Shown here piece after piece: positions 1-10,932 of a stretch of DNA of 64,000 nt. Position numbers and translations under genes: made by a program. The notes below the pieces were generated by a model, which saw nothing but the letters and a program-made list of their open reading frames with translations, searched no databases and was not told the origin of the DNA. This DNA is from Hibiscus mutabilis (Eukaryota; Streptophyta; Magnoliopsida; Malvales; Malvaceae), in contig CM033741.1 of NCBI GenBank assembly GCA_019671005.1, positions 5,890,001-5,954,000 on the forward strand, read 5' to 3'. The stretch's first letter is position 1. Each line of letters opens with the position of its first letter.

Positions 1-489
1 CAAGAAAAAAAATTAAAAAGTAAACACTTTATTCACTGGCAGTGACATTCTTAGAGCTCAATGCAAGAAAAGAGAACAGTTGAGCTGAATTTTTGTACTA
101 ATAATAATTAACAGTAAGGAATTACTAAAAGAAAAGGTATACACTTCACAATTTCCTTTCCAATCAATTTTTTATGGTTTTACCGGTAACGAAAGAAGAG
201 ATATAAGACAAACAAATAAATAAAATCCAAAAATCTATAAGAACGCATTCAGATCCAGCACGCTGAACACCAGAACAGACGAAATTTCAAGCAATGCGGA
301 GTTTGATTAAAATCACCGAACAAATAAAAGAAACTAAAAAGAAAGTTGAAGTTTCAACATGGAAAATTATGCGGTTCAAAGAATTAAACAGATCAAATCA
401 TTTTTTCAGGATTAAATAAAATCTCTAAAGGCAGAAAGAACAGAAAAGGGAAGATAATTGGAACCGTGAATCAGTGAAAGAAAAACGAA

Positions 490-700
490 GGTAAAGTGAG
501 CTTCATTCATCTCCTTCCAGGTTACCTGCTAAGAGCCGTCCTTCCAAAGCGCGTACCACAACTGACAAGCCGAACTCGCGTAAAATTCAGATCCCTTCAA
601 TCGCAGAAGAAGAAGAAGAAGAAGAAATGTCAAAATCTTTGACTATAAGAAAGAAGAAGAAACAAAGGAGAATGAGACCAAGTTTTTGTTAGAGCTTTCG
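490..700 (-). other. Possible 5' UTR exon of a minus-strand gene leaving the window
   Basis: Read on the minus strand, this stretch has a CT-rich leader with a TTC run (complement of the AGA run at 607-630). It then has a moderately GC-rich segment ending in a good splice donor (cag/gtaacc near 525). That is the usual look of a non-coding first exon of a plant gene whose body would lie left of base 1. No coding frame is visible, and 1-490 shows no ORF. This is an inference from composition and one splice signal only. Confidence 0.25.
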
Positions 701-960
701 AGTATAATTTTATTATTTTTTGCTTTTATATTTTAAATGGATAATTGAAAAGAAAAAAAAAATCCAGACGAATCGGGTATGGTCGGATCTTGATTTTAAA
801 ATGGTAAGAAGGTAATTTTATATTTTTAATTAATCTTACCAAAATTTTTAGAAAAATGATTCGAAAATTAATTACAATAGTATCATTTAAAATATCAACG
901 ATAATATAATTTAGACACTTAAATCTTATCAACAATATAATATCATTTAGGATTATTATC

Positions 961-1270
961 ATATACACTAGCGGTGAAAACTAATTTTTTTTACAAGTGC
1001 TTTAATTTTAGGGTGTAGAGTTTAGGGATTTAGAATTTAATGGTTAAAATTTAGGGTTTAGGGTTATAATTCAGGGTTTAGATTTTAGGATAATATAGTT
1101 AGGATTTAGATTTTAACTTATAAACCTTAAATTATAACCCTAAACCCTAAATCTTAACTACTATTCCTAAATTATAAACTCCTACACCTAAACTCCTAAG
1201 CCTTGCACCCTAAATTAATATCCTAAAATTAAGATGCTTGTAAAATTTTTAGTTTTTACCGCCAGTATAT
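961..1270. mobile_element. Foldback MITE with telomere-like core (copy A)
   Basis: The two ends are imperfect inverted repeats. The left end has atacactagcggtgaaaac, and the right end is the complement of the same motif (ttagtttttaccgccagtat). The interior is degenerate TTTAGGG on the left half and CCCTAAA on the right half, so the whole 310 bp can fold on itself. No ORF is present. It belongs with the other telomere-like small elements in this window, though its terminal sequence differs from theirs. Confidence 0.6.
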
Positions 1271-1330
1271 TAAATAATTACCCTAATTACGAATAGTTTC
1301 ATTTAGAATATCAACGATAATATAATTTAG

Positions 1331-1602
1331 GGAAAAAACTTTGATACTCAGGCCGTGTAAACTTTAATTTACATGTGCATTTTAGTTTTAGGGGTTAAGG
1401 TTTTAGTTTAGGGTTTAAGGTTTTGGGGTTTATGTTATAGGGTTTAGAATTTAAGGCTATTGTGTAGAATTTAGTGTATAAAGTTTTAAGGTTTAGGGTT
1501 TAGTTTTTTAGGCTTAGGAATTTAGGATTTAGATTTTTATAGTATAAATACACAGGCTTTAATAAAATTAATTTTACACAACCTGTGTATCAAAGTTTTA
1601 CC
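1331..1602. mobile_element. Mutator-like MITE with 10-bp target duplication (copy B)
   Basis: A 272-bp element whose ends are inverted repeats of about 28 bp. The left end reads ggaaaaaactttgatactca and the right end is the complement of ggtaaaactttgatacacag. It is flanked by a perfect 10-bp direct repeat, tataatttag (1321-1330 and 1603-1612). That length fits a Mutator-type target duplication. The core is degenerate TTTAGGG. An unoccupied relative of the target site lies at 880-935. Confidence 0.75.
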
Positions 1603-2102
1603 TATAATTTAGACACTTAAATCTTATCAACTTATTACAAGCTATCGCCCATTGAGCTACATAAAATTAAAATAAAATTATTTATGACATTTTAATTTAA
1701 ATAAAATATTTTATAAATTAAAATTTGATATATTTTTCCTTTAAAATATATTACAATATTAAAATAATTTTTCATTTTAATTTTAAATAATTATTTTTAT
1801 TACCATTTAAATGTAAATAATATATTATTATTACAATTTAGTCAAAGTAATATTAAATTCCGATTCACATATAAACTTATCTATATTGTTTATTATTTTA
1901 AACAGTTAAGTCTCGTAATTTTAATATATTAAAATTTGATTTTCAAAAAAGTACTAGAATTTTTTTTATAAAATAAAAATTAAGTAGCCAAAAGCTAATT
2001 AATAATTTTTTTGGATAAATTAATTAATAGCTATTTGGATTAAGCTATTTATTTAATATTTTTCAGCATTATAGTTCTCCAAAAATAGGTATCAAAGAAA
2101 TG

Positions 2103-2328
2103 AAAAACCTTTGATATGCTATATAAACTTTAGTTTATACAAACTTGTTTAATTTAGGGTCTAGATTGTTAGTTTAAAGTTTAGGATTTTGTGTTTAGGT
2201 CGTAGGGTTTAGAATTTAGGTTTAAATTTTAGGGTTTTAAGATTTTAAGTTTATGAATTTAGATTTGAGAATTTAAATAAGTATTGTGTAATTTTTTTTA
2301 TACAGCTTTGTATTAAAAATGTTATCCT
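2103..2328. mobile_element. Telomere-like MITE (copy C)
   Basis: It shares the aaaacctttgatatgc-type left end and its inverted counterpart (tttgtattaaaaatgttatcc) on the right, with a TTTAGGG-like core, so it is a diverged relative of the element at 1331-1602. The flanks, atcaaagaaa and ttaaagaaaa, could be a decayed target duplication. There is no coding capacity. Confidence 0.5.
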
Positions 2329-2329
2329 T

Positions 2330-3190
2330 AAAGAAAAGAAAAATAGAAAAAGTATCGTGTAAGCACTTACAATAATATCACAATTACAAATCAGAATATA
2401 AAAAAACATTTAAATTGTTTAATTGAAAAAATGCACATCCAAAATTTCTTAGAATTTCTAGATTTAGAGTGAGAGTAGAGATTAAGTTGAAAAACATATA
2501 AAAATAATAATAAAAAGATTAAAATTTCACTAACACTTTAAAACAAATCAAAATTGTGAAAAATATTTAACATTATTTCCTTTAAAAAAATTTCTAATCA
2601 TAGATGAACATTTGTCATGTACTAACATAAATGGTCAATATTATCATACGTTGTTCTTATTTACTTACTTTCAAAATATACATTGAATAAATTATTTTTT
2701 TGTTCAAAATGGATTAATTTGCCCAATTCCAAAGTTGACAGAGACTTAAGGAGTATTTAAACTAAAATATTAAAGCCAATTAACTACAACTTTAAAATTT
2801 TGGACCAAAAATTTCACTTTTTAATGTATAGGGACTAAAATGTCTCTTTCTATAATATAGTGACTAAAATAAGCTTTAAATAGTACAAGGATTTATACTA
2901 TACTTAAACCAAATATTTTATATTATATATAAATATCATTTATTTATAAATCGTTATGTTAGTAGTTATAATATAATTTTGCAAATTTTATTGTTAAAAA
3001 GGTTATCAAAACGTTAGAGACCGTAACTATAATTTATCCTATAGAATAATATATCATATCATATGTTTGAATTTTGGATCAAAATAATTTGCGACCTAAA
3101 AGTTGAAGGACCAAAGAGCAAATTTACATATATACTCTTTTACCGGTATTTATACCGACATATTTGTACTATAGAATTTCCAAATTAGAG
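2330..3190. other. AT-rich intergenic region upstream of the U11/U12-31K gene
   Basis: There is no ORF of note. The part around 2740-2900 carries 'ggactaaaa'-type low-copy repeat sequence seen in many plant intergenic regions. The last 60 bp before the ATG at 3194 contain TATA-like stretches (acatatatac near 3126 and tatttatacc near 3147) that could be the core promoter. No other signal was recognised. Confidence 0.3.
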
Positions 3191-3193
3191 AAA

Positions 3194-3977
3194 ATGAGTT
3201 TTAAAAGAAAATCCACCGAAAGCAGCGATAGTGAAGAAGACGAAACCTTTTATTTCCGCTACTCCTCCGTCGCCGCCCCACCACCATCCTCCTCCTCGGG
3301 ACCCTCCAATTCGAATCAAACTACCACAAAATCCACCGGCGGTGGTGGCGGCGGATCCGGCGGCCTAGCCCCATCGAAATCAACCCTTTACGTCTCCAAC
3401 CTCGACTACTCTCTCACAAATTCCGACCTCCACACCCTCTTCTCTACCTTCGGAAAAATCGCCCGCGTAACAATCCTCAAAGACCGAGCTACTCGAAATT
3501 CAAAGGGAGTCGCCTTCGTCCAGTTTGTTTCCCGTGAGGATGCGCTATCTGCGGCGAGTGCCATGCACGGGAAAGTACTCAACGGCAGAACCCTAAGCAC
3601 TTCAATTGCCGTCGACAATGGACGAGCCCCCGAGTTTATTAAAAAAAAGGGTTTATAAGGACAAGTCTAAATGTTATGAATGTGGAGTTAGTGGGCATTT
3701 GTCTTATGAGTGTCCGAAGAATCAGTTAGGGCCTAGGGAGAGACCGGTGCCAAAGAAAGGGCGGAGAAGTGGCGGTGGCGGGGAGAAGAGGGAGGATGGT
3801 GGGGACTGGGGAGAGGAAGAATCAGATGGTGGAGAGGGGTTTGAAGAGGATAATTGGGCGTCAGTGGTGGATGGGGCCGCAGAGGAAAGGTTGAGGAAAG
3901 CAGAGATGGCGGAGGAAAAGAAGAAGATGACGAGAAAAGCGAGCTATTTTAGCGATGAGAGTGATGAGGAAGAGTGA
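3194..3977 (+). CDS. SNRNP31: U11/U12 snRNP 31 kDa protein (RRM + CCHC zinc knuckle), frame broken by one base
   Basis: The product is a component of the U11/U12 di-snRNP, which recognises U12-type introns in the nucleus. The start at 3194 gives the plant-like N-terminus MSFKRKS, followed by Ser/Pro/Gly-rich linkers. One RRM follows at about residues 62-141, with RNP2-like LYVSNL at 65-70 and RNP1-like KGVAFVQF at 104-111. Then comes a CCHC knuckle ([14 protein letters not shown]) and an acidic, Lys/Glu-rich tail. The RRM and the knuckle are in different frames. After Glu-Phe-Ile at about residue 150, an A8 run (3641-3648) should be A7 to read the family sequence KKRVYKDK. As written the frame stops at 3656-3658 (TAA), giving 154 aa without the knuckle. 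Removing one A gives 260 aa, close to known plant orthologues. It is a single exon, as I recall for the Arabidopsis gene. The break could be a homopolymer sequencing error or a real null allele; the conserved downstream frame favours error. Confidence 0.85.
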
Positions 3978-4254
3978 TTTAATGGTGGAAATGAGAATCT
4001 GGGTTGCTTTCCTACACTCAAATTTAACTTGGAGTCATTTGAAATTTGAGGTACATTATATTTTTATAAACTTCAAATCCATAGGTTGTAATAGTTCTTG
4101 CGCTTATGTATTAATTGTACTTTTAGTGGGATATTTGTTTATTTTATGTCGTGGGATTAGGAAGGATAATTTAATGAGGGAAATGAAGTTGCTTTGTCTG
4201 GGTAAAATCTGATGTAGATAAATATTTGTTTCAGATATGCATTTAGTTTTAGAT

Positions 4255-4850
4255 GATCTGATTAGTTATAGTTTAAAAGTATGCTTATGCTCGAATTTGA
4301 TTGTGATAATGGTGATGAATTGTGCATTGTTCGAAAGTACAATTGTAATTAGTGTTATTGTTTAAGCATGATTTGAGCTCAAGTTTGATTGATATAATGA
4401 TGGTGAATTTGCACTGTTTAAAAGTACGCTGGTGGTTAGTTATGTTGTTTAAAATATAACTATGATTTGGGCTTGAAATTCACTGTGTTAATGGTGGTGC
4501 ATTGTTCGTTTTTTAAAGGTATGATCTTGATTAGTACAGTTTACAACTTGTGACTGAATTTGATTGTGATAATGGTGACAAATTGTGCATTGTTTAATAG
4601 TTTGGTTGTGATTAGTTATGTTGCGTAGAAGTATGGTCTGGGTTCGGATTTGAAAGTGAAAATGGTGGCCAATTGAGCATTGTTTAAAAGTATGATTTGG
4701 GATTGAATTCTATTCAATCGTGCTAATGGTAGTGGATTGTGCATTGTTTAAAAGTGTGGTTGTGATTAGTTATATTGTCTAAAGTACAATTTGGGCTTGG
4801 AATTGATCGTGATAATGGTGGTGAATTGTGCATTGTTGTATCCAAAAGTT
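4255..4850. repeat. Degenerate tandem array, about 85-90 bp units, in the 3' flank
   Basis: The motif 'gaattgtgcattgtttaaaagtatg' or a variant recurs about seven times (near 4318, 4405, 4493, 4578, 4669, 4734 and 4821), each preceded by 'gataatggtg'-type sequence and followed by 'gtgattagttatgttg'-type sequence. Copies differ by substitutions and small indels, so the array is old. It lies just beyond the U11/U12-31K stop codon and could be in its 3' UTR or downstream flank. Confidence 0.65.
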
Positions 4851-5419
4851 TGATATTTGATGCATGGATGACAAATTGGTTGTGAACCAGATGAAAATGG
4901 CCGAGCTTGTAGCATCTTCCTCGATCTCTATTTGTTCTGATTTTTGGGAGTTGTACTATTTTGTACTTGAAAGATGTTGAAAATAGAAATGTTTTGCGTT
5001 AACGTGTAGATGGTAATTGATGGTTTTGTTATGTCAGGCTTTGTTGGTGAAGGATTGAACTTGTTTTTAATTATTGATTCTTTTGGATTTATTGGTAGCT
5101 CACTTTGAACCAGTTCGAGCTTAAAATTATGTTGGTCGGAGTTAAACAGTTATATTGACATTCCAACTGACATTGATTGTGAACTAGAGATAGAGATTGT
5201 TTAATGCAATTAAATTAGCTTATTCTTTTGGGACGAGTGATAAATTCTCCTATATGATGATGATGATCGGAAGGTGGAATGCTGTATATGTCTTCCGGTA
5301 TTTGAAAGGATTTGATCTTTGCCGTGTTTCATTTCCTCTTCTTTTTCCCCTGGAAGAACATACTATCTGTTTGACAAGAAACTGCAACATAAACTGACAG
5401 ACGGCAAAAAGCAGTGTGA

Positions 5420-5769
5420 ATCGGCTTCTCAAAATTCATCGGGGTTAGTTTCGTTTTGGAGGCCAAATGGTGGGGGGTTACGTTAGTTTGTTGTGTGCTT
5501 GGGGTACGGGTACACGTCAATTAGTGGTCGAGACGGATAGCGTGGTGAATTCTTGTCGACAGGGTGCTCTTACCATTCTGGTTTACATTTTGGAGTTACG
5601 TCAACGCTCTTGGTCTGTAGTAGTTCAACATGTTGGGCGAACAGGGAACAAAGTGGCGGATCATTTGGCCAGGAATGCTGGATTTGACGATATGGAAGTT
5701 CCTTTTTTGCACTCCCCACTTGCTGCGGTAGCTGGATTACTACAGGAGGATATGTCTTTAGTTAGCTAA
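5420..5769 (+). pseudogene. Fragment of an RNase H-like (RVT_3) domain, retroelement-derived
   Basis: The 5467-5769 frame encodes the C-terminal half of a plant RNase H-like domain. The segment LVVETDS carries one catalytic Asp, and QHVGRTGNKVADHLAR carries the conserved final Asp motif. The expected upstream LEAKWWGV segment is visible in another frame just before 5467, so there is a frameshift. The first catalytic Asp (DGS/DGA motif) is missing. In the family this domain occurs at the end of LINE-type polyproteins and in host genes derived from them. No reverse transcriptase is visible nearby, so this is a relic. Confidence 0.6.
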
Positions 5770-5904
5770 GCTCTTGCTTTTTCTTTCTTCATAAAAAGAA
5801 AGCAGTGTGAAGATGCCCGCCAGAGTAGCTACCGCTGCAAGAGTGTTGATATATGTTGCACTGATACGGGGCAGTGATGGAAACGGTAATTTTCAAAATT
5901 ATAG

Positions 5905-6245
5905 GCCTATGGGTGTAAACAAGTTGAGCCGGAGTGGTGTTGTTCTTGACTCGGTTCTTTAAGAGCTCGAGTTGAGCCCAATAGTGATGAGTTCAACTTG
6001 ATTCATTAAAAACTCGATTCGAGTTTTGACCGAGTCGGACTCGAGTAGCTTGCGATTTGTATAGTCTTAATAATAATAATAATAATAATATCCAACAATA
6101 TACATTTTAGTATATTATATTTTTGAGTAGTTCGCGAGCTTTTTGAGTCGAATATCGGGTAGCTCGGCTTGGCTCATTAAGAATTATATTTGAGTTTGAG
6201 CTCGAGTTGGACTTGAGTTGTTAGTATTTTTGTTGTCTCATCCGT
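5905..6245. mobile_element. Small repeat element with gagctcgag/ctcgagctc motifs
   Basis: The block begins with gggtgtaaacaagttgagcc and is filled with scattered gagttcgag/ctcgagtt motifs in both orientations, ending near 'gagctcgagttggactt'. This is the layout of common non-coding plant inverted-repeat elements that begin with a 'ggtgtaaac'-type end. A TAA microsatellite (6068-6091) sits inside. There is no coding capacity, and the boundaries are approximate. Confidence 0.4.
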
Positions 6246-7239
6246 ATGGGTATGGAAGTTATTTATGTTAAAGAGAAGATTAAAAAATAAAGCAAATAAT
6301 TTGAAATTTTGTTAATATCAAGAAATTATGTTAGTTTAAAACAATAGTTTAAAGACAATAAAATTTTAATTATATTAAAATAAATTAATTAAAATTATTT
6401 AATATATATTATATCAATAAAAAATAGAATTGATTGATGCTAAATAGTAATTAAAATTATATTTATGTTTAAATTTATAAAAAAATATTTTTTTGTTATG
6501 AAATAATTTAATACAGATAATAATAATAAATTTTAAAAATGAAAGGCTTAAAAGGAAAATTACTCGCTAGATGTAAATTTGTTCTACCGGAATCTTAAGC
6601 ATCAGTTTAAAGTTTTGGTGCTGAGTTAATCTCGTTTAATTGTTGGAGATTCAAAAGAGTTAACTCATAAATGACTTTAGGTATACGTGTGAGTTAAAAA
6701 ACCGATATATTTCATTTAATCTTTAAGATGAACCTAATTAATTTCATTTGTATCCTTTAAACATGGGAAGTTGCAGCTCGTATCCAAACTGTCCACGGGA
6801 CGAAAACGTATTGGATACGGGGGACGAAAGCCCAATGTCGTATCCGTGCTTAATAGCTGCCCATTCCTGAGCAAAAACATGTAATGGGTTGAAAAGTCGA
6901 GAGTTAATGAATTCACCGGACAATTGCAAACATAAGCCGGTTCGTTTTGCAAACGTTATACATACGAGAGGAATGAGTGACCAGACATGCCGCAAATGGA
7001 CTATAGCGGTGTTATCAGCAGGCAATGTAAGATGTATTTGTGATTGAAGCCAGGGACAGAGCCATAATTGAATATAGATATAGTTTAAAATATTAAATTT
7101 AAAAAATGTAAGAATTTTATACGTATTTAAACTCAAAATTCATAGAACAATGCTTAATTTATCTAATATTTAAATTTATAAGGACTTAAATTATTTTTTG
7201 ACCGAAAAATTTGAGGATACATACTCACTTTTTTTAGTT

Positions 7240-7802
7240 CAACTTAAATGTGTAAATGAAAAGAGTGTTCGACGAATTGTTAGTGAATCATTCGTATAAC
7301 GTTCGTTTATTAAGTTAAATAAATGAGTATAAACAATTTTTTATGTCCGTTTAATAAACAAACGAACACAAACAGAGGTGCATTCCGTTCGTTTGTGTTC
7401 ACGGATAAACTCGTTTATTAGTTCATTTACTTGACTTCCCTTTTCTTTTTTTTATATATTTTAAACATTAATGGATGTATGAACTAAATTGTACACGTGG
7501 TGAACTTTCGAGTTCAAACTGTGAAGCCTAATGAGCTTAAAGACTACTGGTGTAATCCCATCATTTTGGCGAACATATAAATGAACATATTCGCAAACAT
7601 TACGCGAATATGTTCACGAACATTAAACGAACATGTTTGTGAACGTTAAACAAACGAACATGAACACCATCAAAAATAAATAAACGAACACAAACAGGAT
7701 ATTAAAAATTTAAACGAACCGAACATGCACACCTTCAAATATAAATAAATGAACACGAACAAAATATTATTCGTTCAAGATTGGTTCATTTTACACCCCT
7801 AC
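7240..7802. mobile_element. Inverted-repeat element rich in 'aacgaacatgttcgtgaac' motifs
   Basis: The block is filled with gttcgttta and its complement taaacgaac in many copies and ends in 'ttcattttacacccctac', the mirror of the 'ggtgtaaa' type of end. There is no ORF. It lies inside the degenerate bZIP-like duplicate and is absent from the intact copy, so it inserted after or during its decay. The boundaries are approximate. Confidence 0.45.
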
Positions 7803-8748
7803 TTAATTATATATGTAAAAAACTCTTACAATTTTTTAAATTAAATAATTATTTTTAAAAGGATTAAATTGTTACTATACTAAAATTATCAAATAATTAA
7901 ATTTTATAACAGAGACCGAGCCTCTTAAGTCTCACGAGAATTCCGCCCCATAATTGAGAGCACCAACGACAAAAAAAGTAATCACTGCAATTGATAGTAG
8001 ATAGATCGAGTCAAACAAAAAATGTAAGATATATTCGTGATTGAGCTTGCGAAGAGGAGGGAATTTCCCGCGAAAGCATTGCATGAGTGACGCGATGCTA
8101 CCAACATTTGTCCGAGTTAAATTAGTACCCTACCTAAGTTCTGGAAGCAACAAGATGATGGAACACTTCTCAGATGACATATTTGCTTAATTTAATGTTA
8201 CATTTTCCTAGGTCAATTGGGGGCCCGGAAGACTTCGAAAACTTCCATCCTTTTCTTTTGTGAAAAAAAAAAGTTTTCTTCACAAAGCTTTTGAGATTTT
8301 TCAGGTACTGTCTGGAAAATCATCCATTTTGGCAACACAACAGGATATTTGAACGCCTGAAATTTTAAGTTTTTTTGTTTGCCCCTTCATTTTTTTTAAA
8401 TTGATGTTTGAACCCCCAGATTTAAAAAAAATAATTTGATCCCCTCAAAATTTTTAAAAAGTTTATTACCTTTAAATTTTTTTAATTAAGTCCCATCCCA
8501 GAATTTTTAAAAACTCATTAAATCTCTTAAACTTAATAAAAATTGCTGGCATCAACAATCTTCAATCTCTTTCTGTATCTTCATGTTGATTTTTTAAGAA
8601 GTTTCAGGTTTTCTTTTTCGTCTCTCGACGGCATATTTTGTCATTTGTTGTACACAGCTTCACGAGAGGACAATAACCAGGGCTTGACCATTGACCAATA
8701 TGCAGCCAGGCACATGTGTTGCACCTTTGGCTAATAATATTGGAGAAC

Positions 8749-8799
<51 letters not shown>
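8749..8799. repeat. (TAA)n microsatellite
   Basis: About 17 uninterrupted ATA/TAA triplets. It starts inside the decayed exon copy of the bZIP-like locus where the intact copy has 'catgaccacc', so the repeat expanded after the duplication. Confidence 0.9.
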
Positions 8800-8800
<1 letters not shown>

Positions 8801-9390
8801 GTAAAAATACGGGACCTTCTGCCTTCTACCATAACATGTTGAATTGCCAACAGAAGTGGATTAATATAGGACTCTTAGCTAGATTATATTTGGTTTAAGT
8901 TCGATTCGAATTAGATTTGAATTTATGATGATTCCACTTCAAGTATTAAGTAGGGTCAATTAATTTTCTGTTCAATTAATATCAGATCAGTTGATTTCGG
9001 GTATCGGGTCAAGTTTGCCAGGTCTAGCCTTGGCACCCCCAATGTTTAGAGCTTAGAGTCTAAGTTTTAAGATTTAAAAATTACGGTTAGAGTATAGAGT
9101 TTTAATTTTTTAAGTGTTTAGGCATAAATAGAAACACTAAAAAGGGACCAAAAAAATAACGTTTTGTTTGGATGTAGTAGAAAAACTTTTTTATCTTATT
9201 ATTACACTAACAACCAAATGAACCGTTAATTCTTAACTAACAAGAAAGTTTTATTTTTAGGCAGCTATATGCGTCAACAAGGTTTACTTGAACATTATTA
9301 GTAGTTAATCTGTATTGCTTAGAGGTTTTGTTGTTCTAGCTCTTTATTTTTGTACGAGTATCCATTTTTTATATTTATATTTCACGCTTA

Positions 9391-9392
9391 TT

Positions 9393-9437
<45 letters not shown>
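9391..9437. repeat. (TA)n microsatellite
   Basis: A nearly pure TA run of over 40 bp in an intergenic AT-rich stretch. The rest of 8900-10100 holds no gene that I can see; 9046-9130 has weak telomere-like 'tttaag/ttagag' sequence. Confidence 0.9.
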
Positions 9438-9440
<3 letters not shown>

Positions 9441-10409
9441 ATGACTTTTCTAACATTGATTTAATTATATGATAAAAATTAGGAATGATAATATTATTCG
9501 ACCCGATTTACTCCGAGCATATTTATTCTCTTAAATTTCTGGTTTGGACTGAGTGGGTTTTCATTTTAAAAAATTTGGATCAAGTTTAGGGGGATTTGTC
9601 TCGTCCTGTCCTGAGATAAAATACTATTATTATTTAGGAAATTACAAAACTATCAATATTAATATATAATATATATTTTTCGAACGATTAAGCTGGCATA
9701 ATATAAAAGAAGTAAAATGAACATGTCTCACATACGGCCCCCCCCAAATATAAATATTAATTTACTTGTTTCGTTACGCCCCGACATATCAACTTATAAA
9801 TTCGACTTTTATTCGATTTAAAAATTTTAAAAACTTCCGTCGACGATAAATGTTAGATACGATTAAACTACCATTACAATCAAAAAATATAGGTTTTAAG
9901 GGACTTCAAACAGATATAAAAAATAAAATAAAACTAATTAAATTACTCACATGAAAAAAAAATTAGAATAATGAATTCGTACCATTAACCGTTAGAATAT
10001 ATTAAAACTTGAACAATATCTAATAAAAAATTATGATAAGTACAAACTAAAAAAATAACTTAGAATTTCTAAATTTCATAAATATGATAAACATATAAAT
10101 ATATAATTAAAAATACATTGGGGCGGGACGGGGCAGAATCACCATCCGTCTATAGAAATTGCTTCCTCAAACACATAAAGACCTTCAATCCAAATGGTGT
10201 CAATCGAAAGCTGATTCTCAAACCGAACTAGGACATGAGGCAGTTTATTGCGAGATCTGGTGGCATACTGAAAGGAACCTTTTGCAAAGTCAGGTATGAA
10301 TTCACCGGACAAATTACAAACAAAAGTTTGGGTCTGTGGAACCTTTTGCAAACGTTGTACTTCCTCAAGGTGTTATAATACGAGAGGAATGAGTAACCTC
10401 TCAAAACCA

Positions 10410-10552
10410 TTACATTAGTCCAGTCCGCGCGATTCTACCGACATATATCCGCGTTGAAATACAAATACTACCCCCCATCACTGTTACATGAGTCCAGTCC
10501 ACGAGATGCTACCGACATATATCCGCGTTGAAATAGTACCCCCATCTACGGA
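10410..10552. repeat. Tandem duplication of about 75 bp upstream of the bZIP-like gene
   Basis: Two direct copies share gtccagtcc, gatctaccgacatatatc-type sequence and gcgttgaaata. They differ by a small indel and a few substitutions. A looser relative is present in the degenerate locus near 8080 (catgagtgacgcgatgctacc). The array sits 380-520 bp upstream of the ATG at 10933, so it is in the likely promoter region. Confidence 0.75.
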
Positions 10553-10842
10553 TGGCAAAAAAAAAAACTCCAACTAGTCCCGATTTGATTTGATTCGATA
10601 AGTTCAGGTTTTTTAAGTTTTTGACTTTCGAGTCGAATTTTAAAAAAGTTTGAATTGGATCAATTTTGAGTTTATGATAAAAATTTCTCAACTTGATTTA
10701 TTTTTAAACACCTATTTATATTTTTTATTTAACTTTTATTAATTTTTTAGATTAAATTCGGGTTAATTAAAAACTCAGCTCGCCCTGCACCGTTGTTATC
10801 CCCGTAGAAAAGTAATACCTCCCCACTTGGCGCCTTTTTTTC

Positions 10843-10850
10843 TATAAATA
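10843..10850 (+). promoter_or_regulatory. TATA box of the bZIP-like gene
   Basis: A canonical tataaata lies 83 bp upstream of the ATG at 10933, in good position for a short 5' UTR of roughly 50 bp with a T-rich tract. It is a sequence match only. Confidence 0.5.
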
Positions 10851-10932
10851 GTACGTCCCAACTACTCTACCTCTCCACTTACTTCTTTTTTTTTTTTTCT
10901 TCCAAAAGCTTTGAGATTTTACAGGTACGGCC

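Larger units (their letters stand above)
6730..8900 (+). pseudogene. Degenerate duplicate of the bZIP-like locus
   Basis: Several blocks align in order with the locus at 10.13-13.45 kb. 6905-6990 matches 10295-10395 (shared gaattcaccggacaa, ttttgcaaacgtt, acgagaggaatgagt). 8255-8310 matches the 5' leader around 10900-10930 (aagctttgagattt and caggtac), but the start codon is lost (ATGG replaced by CTGG). 8625-8735 matches the exon at 13197 (tgtacacagcttcac, tgcacctttggct). The exon copy is frameshifted and ends in a TAA stop, then runs into a TAA microsatellite (8749-8799). 8810-8855 matches the intron start after 13400. Repeats are inserted between the blocks. No expression of a protein is plausible. 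Confidence 0.6.

Noticed and set aside
6744..7136. 130-codon minus-strand frame
   Set aside because: It lies over the promoter-side block of the decayed bZIP-like locus, and the related block at 10139-10400 does not keep the same frame.
8716..8898. 60-codon frame with poly-Ile
   Set aside because: It is the translation of a TAA microsatellite.
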